In this document: piece by piece, positions 23,810 through 32,007 of the stretch | Position numbering within the stretch: the stretch's first letter is position 1 | Layout of the letters: every line of letters begins with the position of its first letter | Source: Candidatus Brevundimonas phytovorans | GTDB lineage: Bacteria > Pseudomonadota > Alphaproteobacteria > Caulobacterales > Caulobacteraceae | Length of the DNA stretch: 64,000 nucleotides | Assembly: GCA_029203145.1 (NCBI GenBank) | Contig: CP119309.1 | Coordinates: 3,125,001 to 3,189,000, forward strand | Direction: 5' to 3' | Made by a program: the position numbers and the translations under genes | The notes under the pieces: model-generated | The model's database searches: none | The model's input: only the letters and a program-made list of their open reading frames with translations | Told to the model about the DNA's origin: nothing

Positions 23810-24937
23810 ATGAAGCCAGCCGCCGTCGATCCCGTCCAGTCCTCTGATGTCGCCGTTCCTGAGGCCAAGGCCCCGCCTACAGCCTTCGGCAAGGGCTTCG
23901 TGCGCGACGCATGGTATTTCGTCGCCCTGGCGCGCGACGTGCCGGTCGCCAGCCTGAAGCGCTATGAGGTGATGGACGAGCCGGTCCTGATCGGGCGGAC
24001 GCGCGCGGGCGCGATCTATGCCATGCGCGATATCTGTCCTCACCGCGCCGCGCCCCTCTCGGCCGGGCGTCTGGTGGACAAGCCGGGCGAGGGCGAGACG
24101 ATCGAATGCCCCTATCACGGCTGGCGCTTCCGTCCCGACGGCGTCTGCGCCGCCATTCCCTCCCTGGTCGAAGATCAGGCCTTTGAGGCCAATCGCATCC
24201 GCGTCCGGTCCTATCCGGTGCGCGAGAGCCAGGGCCTGGTCTTCGTCTGGATGGCGGCGGACGCGCGTGATCCGTCCGAGCCCGACCACGAGCCGCCGCT
24301 CTTCCCCGGCGCTGAGGGCGAGGTGAAGCTGGTCGAGGCGATGGATTTCGACAGCCATATCGACCACGCCGTCATCGGCCTGATGGACCCGGCGCACGGC
24401 CCCTTCGTGCATCAGCAGTGGTGGTGGCGCTCCGAGCATTCGATGCATGAAAAGGCCAAGACCTTTGCGCCGCGCGACTATGGCTGGGCCATGGTGCGCC
24501 ACGCCCCGTCGTCGAACAGCCGCCTCTACAAGATCCTGGGCGGGGCGCCGGCGACCGAGATCACCTTCCGCCTGCCCGGCTATCGCTGGGAGCATATCCA
24601 GGTCGGCGCCAAACAGGTGCTGGCCCTGACCTGCCTGACGCCGGTGACGGAGACCAAGACGCGGATCACCCAGATCTTCTGGTCCGACCACTGGGTGTTC
24701 AATGTCGCCAAGCCCTTCCTGCGCATGGGCGTGGTCGCCTTCCTGAAGCAGGACGGCGGCATGGTGAACCTGCAGAACGAGGGGCTGAAATACGACCCGG
24801 CCCTGATCTGGATCGACGACGCCGACAAGCAGGCCAAATGGTACCAGCAGTTGAAGCGTGAGTGGATCAAGAGCCGCGCCGAGGGGCGCAGCTTCATCAA
24901 TCCGATCAAGGAAGTGGTCTTGAGGTGGAAGAGCTGA
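23810..24937 (+). CDS. Rieske non-heme iron oxygenase, alpha subunit
   Basis: A 375-residue ring-hydroxylating-type oxygenase. The Rieske [2Fe-2S] centre has C76-P-H78 and C100-PY-H103-GW. The catalytic domain shows DSHIDHAVIGLMDPAHGPFVH, where H196 and H201 are likely mononuclear iron ligands; the stretch before them is less like classical phthalate or vanillate enzymes. There is no reductase or ferredoxin gene nearby, so electrons must come from elsewhere. The substrate is unknown. It ends in a bidirectional terminator. Confidence 0.9.
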   Translation: MKPAAVDPVQSSDVAVPEAKAPPTAFGKGFVRDAWYFVALARDVPVASLKRYEVMDEPVLIGRTRAGAIYAMRDICPHRAAPLSAGRLVDKPGEGETIECPYHGWRFRPDGVCAAIPSLVEDQAFEANRIRVRSYPVRESQGLVFVWMAADARDPSEPDHEPPLFPGAEGEVKLVEAMDFDSHIDHAVIGLMDPAHGPFVHQQWWWRSEHSMHEKAKTFAPRDYGWAMVRHAPSSNSRLYKILGGAPATEITFRLPGYRWEHIQVGAKQVLALTCLTPVTETKTRITQIFWSDHWVFNVAKPFLRMGVVAFLKQDGGMVNLQNEGLKYDPALIWIDDADKQAKWYQQLKREWIKSRAEGRSFINPIKEVVLRWKS

Positions 24938-24983
24938 TTGGAGGGGTGGCCGAGGTCGTCATGCTCCGACCCTGAAGCCAAGC

Positions 24984-25018
24984 AAAAGGCCTCTCCCCGC
25001 GCTGGGGAGAGGCCTTTT
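24984..25018. terminator. Bidirectional terminator
   Basis: AAAAGGCCTCTCCCC / GGGGAGAGGCCTTTT, a perfect 15-base stem with a five-base loop, serves the Rieske gene on the plus strand and the TetR gene on the minus strand. Confidence 0.92.
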
Positions 25019-25053
25019 CTATTCAGCGATCAGGGGCTGTCGGCCCCCGCGGA

Positions 25054-25713
25054 CTATTGCCGCGCCAGCTGGCTGGAAAGGATCAGGTCCAGTTGCTTGC
25101 GGATCTGCGGCGTCAGCTCTTCGATGCCCCAGTTGTCGTAGGCGGCGTAGCGGAAGTTGGCGATGAAGACGTCCCAGATCATCCGGCCCATGACCATCTG
25201 ATCGAGGTCCTGACGCAGTTCGCCTTCGCGAATGCCGCCCTGAAGGACATTGATGATGGCTTCGACGATCGGCTTGACGAAGGTGCGCGAGCGCTCGTCG
25301 GCGGCCTCGGGCTGGAACCACGAGCGGGCGATCATCGCCTGCATCAGCGGCAGGTGCTCCAGCGAGCGATGGTAGCCGGCGGTCAGGCCCTCGGCCAGAC
25401 GCTCGGCGACGCGGCCTTCATGACCGGCGGCGGTCTGGATGTCCTGCAGCAGGCCAGCCATCTCCTCGGCGAAGACGCACTCGAACAGTTCGGCCTTGTC
25501 CTGGAAGTTGGCGAAGACGGCGCCGGTCGACATTCCGGCGCCCTTGGCGATGTCGCGGATGGTGGCGGCGTCGTATCCGCGCTCGGCGAACAGGGTGCGC
25601 GCGGCGTCCAGCACCTTCTGACGGGTGCGGATCTTGGCGGCTTGACGACGATTCAGGCGGGGCTGACCCTCGGTTTCGACAGTTTCCGGGGCAGACAGGC
25701 TAGTCTCACGCAT
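25054..25713 (-). CDS. TetR/AcrR family transcriptional regulator
   Basis: A 219-residue TetR repressor. The DNA-binding domain reads RQKVLDAARTLFAERGYDAATIRDIAKGAGMSTGAVFANFQDK (residues about 32-75; only part of this is the helix-turn-helix). The ligand domain is helical and ends with IRKQLDLILSSQLARQ. The ATG at 25713 was chosen; there is no strong ribosome site. It converges with the Rieske gene and lies downstream of the Kef-type gene on the same strand, separated by 229 bases, so its target is not obvious from position. Confidence 0.9.
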   Translation of the reverse strand: MRETSLSAPETVETEGQPRLNRRQAAKIRTRQKVLDAARTLFAERGYDAATIRDIAKGAGMSTGAVFANFQDKAELFECVFAEEMAGLLQDIQTAAGHEGRVAERLAEGLTAGYHRSLEHLPLMQAMIARSWFQPEAADERSRTFVKPIVEAIINVLQGGIREGELRQDLDQMVMGRMIWDVFIANFRYAAYDNWGIEELTPQIRKQLDLILSSQLARQ

Positions 25714-25942
25714 CAGTAAAATACTCTGGCTCGGTAAGGGCTTAACGCCCGCCGGTCGTGAAGGGCGCCCGTAGCATCCAACCTGATCCGACGCCGCCTC
25801 GGCATGGACCACGATAAGACGACAACCGGCGTCCCGTGGGGGGGAAGCGAACTTTCATCACCGAACATTGACCAAAATGGGTCGCTAACCGATCTGAAAT
25901 CTTGCTTAAGCTTGGCCTTAAGGTCAATCGGCCTAAGGGTTT

Positions 25943-27808
25943 TTACGTAGTTTGCGTACTGTTGTTCGGTGGCGGAACGTTTGAACGGGGGCTGCGGAAC
26001 GCTCTTGCTGGGCGGGCGCCCCGACCATCTGGCGCCGCCGCCTGGAAGGTCTTGCGGAAGCCGTCGCGACGCTCGTGAATCGAGGCCAGCACAAGCCCCA
26101 TGGGGACGCCGAGATCGACCAGGGTGTTTTCGGCGAGCTGCAAACTGGCCTCCGTGGTCTCGGGTACGGCGTCGGTGACGCCCAGGGCGTAGAGGCGGGC
26201 GGCGTGGTGATCGTCGCGTGCGCGGGCGATCAGGATCAGGTCGGGGCACAGGGCGCGGGCCGCCTTGACCACCTCATCGACTTTAGTCGGACTGTCCATG
26301 GTGACGATCAGGGCGCGGGCCGATCCCAGGCCGCAGGCGGTCAGCATCTCGGGCCGGGCGGCGTCGCCGTAATAGACTTCATGACCTTCCGCGCGGCCTG
26401 ACCGGACGGTGGCGGGATCGGCGTCCAGGGCGACGAAGCGCTGATCGTGTTCGGCCAGAAGCTCGCCCACTAGCCGCCCGACCCGGCCGAAGCCGACGAT
26501 CAGCACCGCTTCGTCCGGTCCCGGCGCGCCGGCGTCCGGCGACAGGCCTTCGGTCTCGGGGTCGGAGACCGGCGCGGCGCGTTTGGTCAGGGCGCGGGCC
26601 AGAACGGCCAGCAGGGGCACAGCGAACATGCTGAGGGTGGCGGCCAGCATGGCCTTGCGGGTCAGCTCGGGCGAGGCCAGGCCTTCGACCAGGCCGGTGG
26701 ACAGGATGACGAAGGCGAACTCGCCCGCCGGGCCCAGGACCAGGGCCGTCTCGATGGCCGAGCGGGCGGCCAGGCCCCAGGCGCGGGCCAGGACGAAGAT
26801 GATCAGGGCTTTCAGCAGGATCAGACCGGCGGCCATGCCCAGGACGGTGGCCGGGTCCGCCGCTACCGCGTCCAGGTCCAGGCCGATGCCGACCCCGATG
26901 AAGAAGACGCCCAGCAGCAGGCCCTTGAAGGGGTCGATGGCCACCTCGACCTCGCGGCGGAACTCTGTCTCGGCGAGGAGGACGCCCGCGACAAGCGCGC
27001 CCAGGCTCATCGACAGGCCGACCGCCTGGGCCGTCAGCCCGGCGACGACGACGACCAGCAGGCTGGCGGCCACGAACAGTTCGCGGCCTTCGCCCCGGTG
27101 CTGGGCGCGGGCGACCGAACGGAACATGGGGCGCAGCACCAGCCGCCCCAGCAGCACCATCAGAAACAGACCGCCGGCGGCGGGCAGCAGGGTGAAGAGG
27201 GCGCGGCCCAGGGCGGCGGGCTCCACCGTGGCGGCGTTGCTCTGGGCCAGGGTCGCCAGCACGGTGACGGTGATCAGAATGGGGGCGACCGCCACGTCCT
27301 GGGCCAGCAGGACGGCGAAGGTGGCGCGCCCGGTTTCACTGTTGATGCGCCCTTGCGCCGCCAGCACCGGCATGACCACAGCGGTCGAGGACAGGGCCAG
27401 ACCCATGCCCAGGACGGCGGCCCCGGCCAGGGGCTGGCCCAAGGCCATGAAGGCGATAGCGATGACCACGGCGCAGGCGGCGACCTGCAACAGACCCAGG
27501 CCGAAGACCAGTCGGCGCATGGCCTTCAGCCGCTCCCACGACAGCTCCAGTCCGATCATGAACAGCAGGAAGGCGACGCCCAGTTCGGAGAGCTGACGGA
27601 TCTGGGCCTGATCGCCGATGGTCAGCCAGCTAAGCCAGCCGTGCGACTGGGCGAAGCGCCCAAGACCGTCGGGGCCCAGAAGCACCCCCGCCGCGAGAAA
27701 GCCCAGCACCGGGCTGATCTTCAGCCGGTTGAACAGGGGCACCACCACGCCGGCCGCCGCCAGAAAGACCACAAGGTCCCGGTATTCGCCGCCGTGCGCC
27801 TGATCCAT
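25943..27808 (-). CDS. CPA2 monovalent cation:proton antiporter with RCK domain (KefB/KefC type)
   Basis: A 621-residue inner-membrane protein. About 12 helices (residues 10-400) form a Kef-type exchanger, including the LSSTAVVMPVLA and LLAQDVAVAPIL helices with conserved Asp. A TrkA-N (RCK) domain follows, with VLIVGFGRVGRLVGELLA as the nucleotide-binding start and ALDADPATV after it. It probably exchanges K+ or Na+ for H+. GGAGG lies before the ATG at 27808. It is divergent from the M13 peptidase, with CGCGTCTT/AAGACGCG inverted arms in between. Confidence 0.92.
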   Translation of the reverse strand: MDQAHGGEYRDLVVFLAAAGVVVPLFNRLKISPVLGFLAAGVLLGPDGLGRFAQSHGWLSWLTIGDQAQIRQLSELGVAFLLFMIGLELSWERLKAMRRLVFGLGLLQVAACAVVIAIAFMALGQPLAGAAVLGMGLALSSTAVVMPVLAAQGRINSETGRATFAVLLAQDVAVAPILITVTVLATLAQSNAATVEPAALGRALFTLLPAAGGLFLMVLLGRLVLRPMFRSVARAQHRGEGRELFVAASLLVVVVAGLTAQAVGLSMSLGALVAGVLLAETEFRREVEVAIDPFKGLLLGVFFIGVGIGLDLDAVAADPATVLGMAAGLILLKALIIFVLARAWGLAARSAIETALVLGPAGEFAFVILSTGLVEGLASPELTRKAMLAATLSMFAVPLLAVLARALTKRAAPVSDPETEGLSPDAGAPGPDEAVLIVGFGRVGRLVGELLAEHDQRFVALDADPATVRSGRAEGHEVYYGDAARPEMLTACGLGSARALIVTMDSPTKVDEVVKAARALCPDLILIARARDDHHAARLYALGVTDAVPETTEASLQLAENTLVDLGVPMGLVLASIHERRDGFRKTFQAAAPDGRGARPARAFRSPRSNVPPPNNSTQTT

Positions 27809-27962
27809 GCATCCTCCGTAACGCCGCACTGTGACGCAGGCGATCACGATCTGGCGAGACGGCTCGCGTCTTTCATGAACTTTTTTTAAGACGCGGGTCC
27901 GCTCACGGTCGGACTAGGGTCCGCGCCGAACCTGAGCACGGGTTAGTCGAGGGAATTGCTTA

Positions 27963-30101
27963 ATGAAGAAACTGCTGATCGGGGCCGCTGTCGGCGCCCT
28001 GTTGCTGCCCGCCGGAATGGCCGCGGCGCAAGACGGCCACGACCACGCCTGCGTGGACGAATCCTGCTCGGTGGTGGAGCTGTTCCACGGCGCCTCGGCG
28101 CCTGAAGGCGGCGCCGCGCCAGCCGGCTGGGCCGGCACGGACGCGCCCAAATACGGAACCTGGGGCTTTGACCTGTCGGGTCGCGACACCTCGGTGGCGC
28201 CGGGCGACAGCTTCTTCCGCTATGCCAACGGCGCGGCCTTCGACAAGCTGCAGATCCCGTCGGACCGCACCTCCTACGGCTCGTTCGCCCTGCTGCGCGA
28301 GCTGTCGGACAACCGCATGAAGGCCCTGGTTCAGGGGCTGGCGTCGCGCACGGACCTGACGCCCGGTTCGGACGAAGCCAAGGTGGCCGACGCCTATCGC
28401 AGCTATATCGACGAGGCGCGCATCGAGGCGCTGGACGCCCAGCCGTTGCAGCCCTTCCTGGCCGCCATCCGCGCCGCCGACACCCATGAGAAGATCGCCG
28501 CCTACATGGGGCAGACCCAGGGTCGGGTCGGCGCCTCCTTCTTCGGCACCGGCATCACCATCGATCAGAAGAACCCGACCCGTTACGCTGTGACGACCGG
28601 CCAGGCGGGCATCGGCCTGCCGAACCGCGACTACTATCTGGACGCCCGCTTTGCGGACAAGAAAGAGAAGTATCAGGCCTATGTCGAGCGGATGCTGACC
28701 AATATCGGCTGGGCGGATCCTGCCGGTCACGCCGCCGCCATCGTGGCGCTGGAAACTAGGATCGCCGAGGCCCACTGGACCCCGATCGAGAATCGCAACC
28801 GCGACAAGACCTACAACGAATACACCATCCGAACCCTGGCCGCCGAGGCGCCGGGCTTTGACTGGACCGGCTATTTCAACGCCGCCGGCCTGGGCTCGGT
28901 CGACCGCCTGATCGTGCGTCAGAACACCGCCATGCCCAAGATCGCCGCCATCTTCGCCGAGGCGCCGGTCGACACCCTGCAAGCCTGGCAGGCCTTCCAC
29001 ACGACGGACGACGCCGCCTCGACCCTGTCGAAGCGCTTCTCGGACGCCCAGTGGGAATTCCGTTCGCGCGACCTGTCGGGCCAACCCGAGCAGCGCAGCC
29101 GCGAAAAGCGCGCCATCAGCTTTGCTGAAGGTTCGCTGGGCGAAGCCGCGGGCCGTCTCTATGTCGCCGAATACTTCCCGGCCGAATCCAAGGCCAAGAT
29201 GGAAGAGCTGGTCGCCAACCTGCGCACCGCCCTGTCGCACCGCATCGACAACCTGACCTGGATGGGGACGGAGACCAAGGCGGCGGCTCAGGAAAAGCTG
29301 CGCAAATTCACCGTCAAGATCGGCTACCCGGACAAGTGGCGCGACTACTCCGCCCTGGACATCCGCGCCGACGACCTGTTCGGCAACAGCCAGCGCCTGG
29401 GCGAGTTCCAGTGGAACTATCAGCTGAACCGCCTGAACGGCCCGGTCGACAAGGCCGAGTGGGGCATGACGCCGCAGACGGTCAACGCCTACTACAACTC
29501 GGCCAATAACGAGATCGTCTTCCCGGCGGCCATCCTGCAGCCGCCCTTCTTCGATCCGAACGCCGATCCGGCCGTCAACTATGGCGGTATTGGCGGCGTG
29601 ATCGGTCACGAGATCGGCCACGGCTTCGACGATCAGGGCTCCAAGTCCGACGGCGACGGCGTGCTGCGCAACTGGTGGACCGACGAGGACAAGGCCAATT
29701 TCCAGGCCCTGACGACCCGTCTGGGCGCCCAGTATGACCAGTTCGAACCCCTGCCGGGCCACCCCGTCCAGGGCGGTCTGACCATGGGCGAGAACATCGG
29801 CGACGCCGCCGGCACGGCGGTCGGCCTTGAGGCCTACCACCTGTCGCTGAACGGCCAGCCGGCCCCGGTGATCGACGGCGTGACCGGCGACCAGCGCTTC
29901 TTCTACGGCTGGGCCCAGGTCTGGCAGTCGAAGTATCGCGAGGAGGCGCTGAAGCAGCAGATCGCCACCGATCCGCACAGCCCGGCCGAGTTCCGCGTCA
30001 TCGGTCCTGTCCGCAACGTCGACGCCTGGTACGAGGCCTTTGGCGTCAAGCCGGGCGACAAATACTACCTCGCGCCGCAAGACCGCGTTCGCATCTGGTA
30101 G
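27963..30101 (+). CDS. pepO: Secreted M13 family metallopeptidase (neprilysin/PepO-like)
   Basis: A 712-residue exported endopeptidase. The signal peptide ends near AAAQD (residue 22) and is followed by a His/Cys-containing segment. The zinc site is HEIGH at 549-553 with the second part E610-NIG-D614. Substrate-binding VNAYYNSANNEIVFPA precedes them, and the protein closes with the family ending DRVRIW. It likely trims peptides in the periplasm or outside the cell. GAGGG is the ribosome site. A strong terminator follows. Confidence 0.96.
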   Translation: MKKLLIGAAVGALLLPAGMAAAQDGHDHACVDESCSVVELFHGASAPEGGAAPAGWAGTDAPKYGTWGFDLSGRDTSVAPGDSFFRYANGAAFDKLQIPSDRTSYGSFALLRELSDNRMKALVQGLASRTDLTPGSDEAKVADAYRSYIDEARIEALDAQPLQPFLAAIRAADTHEKIAAYMGQTQGRVGASFFGTGITIDQKNPTRYAVTTGQAGIGLPNRDYYLDARFADKKEKYQAYVERMLTNIGWADPAGHAAAIVALETRIAEAHWTPIENRNRDKTYNEYTIRTLAAEAPGFDWTGYFNAAGLGSVDRLIVRQNTAMPKIAAIFAEAPVDTLQAWQAFHTTDDAASTLSKRFSDAQWEFRSRDLSGQPEQRSREKRAISFAEGSLGEAAGRLYVAEYFPAESKAKMEELVANLRTALSHRIDNLTWMGTETKAAAQEKLRKFTVKIGYPDKWRDYSALDIRADDLFGNSQRLGEFQWNYQLNRLNGPVDKAEWGMTPQTVNAYYNSANNEIVFPAAILQPPFFDPNADPAVNYGGIGGVIGHEIGHGFDDQGSKSDGDGVLRNWWTDEDKANFQALTTRLGAQYDQFEPLPGHPVQGGLTMGENIGDAAGTAVGLEAYHLSLNGQPAPVIDGVTGDQRFFYGWAQVWQSKYREEALKQQIATDPHSPAEFRVIGPVRNVDAWYEAFGVKPGDKYYLAPQDRVRIW

Positions 30102-30124
30102 GCGCGACGTCTGACATGTGAAGA

Positions 30125-30155
30125 GGGCCGGAGCGGCGACGCTCCGGCCCTTTTT
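30125..30155 (+). terminator. Rho-independent terminator of the M13 peptidase gene
   Basis: GGGCCGGAGC / GCTCCGGCCC with a six-base loop, then TTTTT, begins 24 bases after the stop. Confidence 0.92.
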
Positions 30156-30238
30156 CATGAAGAAGCCGCACTCTCGAATAACCTTCGATTAATGCGACGG
30201 CGCAGGGGCTTTGCGCGGCCGCTGCAGGATTTCAGGCA

Positions 30239-30358
30239 TGAAAAAGCCCGCTGCGGGGGATACATCGCAGCGGGCTTTATCGCTCTCTAAGGAGCGGACG
30301 TTTCCTCCCCGAAACGCCTTCAAGTTGTCGCTGCATTTGACCGCTGCGCCTCTTGAGT
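30239..30358 (-). ncRNA. Candidate small RNA (or hisS 3' UTR) with its own promoter-like signal
   Basis: The 370 bases between the M13 peptidase and hisS hold no good gene. On the minus strand, TTGACT (30388-30393), 17 bases, then TCAATT (30365-30370) resembles a sigma-70 promoter. About 120 bases on is a strong terminator, AAAGCCCGCTGCG / CGCAGCGGGCTTTTT (30243-30278). The stretch between contains a hairpin GTTTC-GGGGAG-GAAAC that displays a purine-rich loop. This is either an independent sRNA or the tail of the hisS transcript. Confidence 0.5.
30243..30278 (-). terminator. Strong hairpin terminator downstream of hisS
   Basis: A perfect 13-base stem AAAGCCCGCTGCG / CGCAGCGGGCTTT with a 10-base loop. 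On the minus strand it is followed by TTC, extending the T-run to five; on the plus strand the T-run is shorter. It lies 190 bases past the hisS stop. Confidence 0.88.
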
Positions 30359-30471
30359 GAGGCCAATTGACGCGAACCCAGGGGTCAAGTCAATCAAGGT
30401 CAGCGTCAAAAAGCATCCATTTATGACTAAACATCGATAACCCGCGCCTGTGGCGCGGATAAACTCGAAGC

Positions 30472-31965
30472 CTATTCGATAATGGCGCGAACCGTTGCGA
30501 TTAGTTCGCTGCGGGCCACCTTCTGCTGGCCGGGACGCTCAGCCTTCCAGGCCTCGTTGTCAGCGATGGCGGCGGCGCGGGCGCGTCCGGCGTCCAGATC
30601 CTTGATGGTGACTTCACCGGCGGCCAGTTCGTCGCCGCCGAGGATGACCACGGCGGGCGAGCCGCGACGGTCGGCGTATTTCATCTGCGCCTTCATGCCG
30701 GCGCGCCCCAGATAGAGCTCGGCGGCGATCCCGGCGGCGCGCAGTTCGGAGACGGCGTCGAGGTAGTGCTGCATATCGTCTTCCGAGAAGACTATGACCA
30801 CAACCGGGCCGCGCGTGGCGTGATCGTCGCCGCGACCGGCGGCGCGCAGGGCCGAGGCCAGACGCGAGACGCCGAAGGAGAAGCCGGTGGCCGGCACGGA
30901 CTGGCCGGTGAAGCGGGCGACCAGATCGTCATAGCGACCGCCGCCGCCGATGGAGCCGAAGCGCACGGCGCGTCCCTTGTCGTCCTTGGTGTCCAGCAGC
31001 AGCTCCGCCTCGAACACGGCGCCGGTATAGTATTCCAGCCCGCGCACGATGGTCGGATCGAACTTCACCTCGGCCTCGCCCACGCGCATGGCGGTCAGGG
31101 CCCGGTCGATGGCCGACAGCTCGGCCAGGGCCGCTTCGCCCGCCGCGCCCAGGGAGGCGCCGGCCTTGGCCACGGCGTCCAGCACGCCCGCGCGGCTGAG
31201 ACCGGCGGTTTCGGCGGAGACGAGGAAGGCCTCGACCGCGCCGATCACGGCGGCGGGCAGGCGGGCGCCCTTGGTATAGTCGCCGGACTCGTCCAGACGG
31301 CCCTCGCCCAGCAGGGCGCGCACGCCCTCCAGGCCCAGGCGGTCATACTTGTCGACGGCGCGCAGGGCGGTCAGGCGCTGGACCGCGTCGGTCACGCCGC
31401 CGGCGTCGAACAGGCCGTCGAACAGCTTGCGGTTGGAGACGCGGATCACCGACTGGCCGTCGCCGAGGCCGGCGGCGCGCAGGCCCTCGCAGCCCATGGC
31501 GATGATCTCGGCGTCGGCTTCAGGACGGTCCGAGCCGACGGTGTCGGCGTCGCACTGCCAGAACTCGCGGAAGCGGCCGGGGCCAGGCTTCTCGTTGCGC
31601 CAGACAGGGCCGTAGGCGTAGCGGCGGAACGGCTTGGGCAGGGTCTCCCAGTTCTGGGCGGCGAAGCGGGCCAGGGGAGCGGTGTGGTCGTAGCGCAGGG
31701 CCATCCACTCGCCCGGCTCGTCCGACCCGGCGTCGTCCTGAAGCGCGAAGACGCCCTCGTTGGGGCGGTCGGCGTCAGGCAGGAACTTGCCCAGGGCGTC
31801 GGCGTATTCGAACGCCGGGGTTTCCAGCGGCTCGAAGCCCCAGCGCTCATAGACCTCTGACACGCGCGCGACGATGCGGCGCTCGGCGGTCAGGTCGCGG
31901 CCGCGACGGTCGGCGAAACCCCGGGGGGCGCGGGCTTCGGGGCGGATGGGGGCTTCGTCAGTCAT
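30472..31965 (-). CDS. hisS: Histidyl-tRNA synthetase
   Basis: A 497-residue class II synthetase that charges tRNA-His. The segments RYDHTAPLARFAA and YAYGPVWRNEKPGPGRFREFWQCD (motif 2) bind ATP and histidine. Motif 3 is in ATGFSFGVSRL. The histidine-specific RGLEYYTG and GGGGRYDDLV segments are present, as is a C-terminal anticodon-binding domain (VVIVFSEDD...). The Ala/Gly-rich insertion domain is divergent, as is typical in alphaproteobacteria. It lies 42 bases after the DUF418 gene and may share its transcript. Confidence 0.96.
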   Translation of the reverse strand: MTDEAPIRPEARAPRGFADRRGRDLTAERRIVARVSEVYERWGFEPLETPAFEYADALGKFLPDADRPNEGVFALQDDAGSDEPGEWMALRYDHTAPLARFAAQNWETLPKPFRRYAYGPVWRNEKPGPGRFREFWQCDADTVGSDRPEADAEIIAMGCEGLRAAGLGDGQSVIRVSNRKLFDGLFDAGGVTDAVQRLTALRAVDKYDRLGLEGVRALLGEGRLDESGDYTKGARLPAAVIGAVEAFLVSAETAGLSRAGVLDAVAKAGASLGAAGEAALAELSAIDRALTAMRVGEAEVKFDPTIVRGLEYYTGAVFEAELLLDTKDDKGRAVRFGSIGGGGRYDDLVARFTGQSVPATGFSFGVSRLASALRAAGRGDDHATRGPVVVIVFSEDDMQHYLDAVSELRAAGIAAELYLGRAGMKAQMKYADRRGSPAVVILGGDELAAGEVTIKDLDAGRARAAAIADNEAWKAERPGQQKVARSELIATVRAIIE

Positions 31966-32007
31966 GCCGCGCGATTAAGCCATCGGCGGACCCGCTGCAA
32001 CTTGCCG

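Noticed and set aside
25906..25921. TTAA-N8-TTAA upstream of the TetR gene, resembling a CtrA site
   Set aside because: CtrA sites have a seven-base spacer, and the position is inside the tail region of the Kef-type gene rather than at a promoter.
27963..30101. Frame on the minus strand over the whole M13 peptidase (732 codons)
   Set aside because: Antisense artefact; the plus-strand protein has a signal peptide, HEIGH and ENIGD zinc motifs and a terminator.
30290..30330. GGGGAGGAAAC-GTCCG-CTCC on the minus strand, similar to the GAGGAAAGUCC start of RNase P RNA
   Set aside because: RNase P RNA is several hundred bases long and none of its other conserved blocks follow; the terminator comes within about 30 bases.
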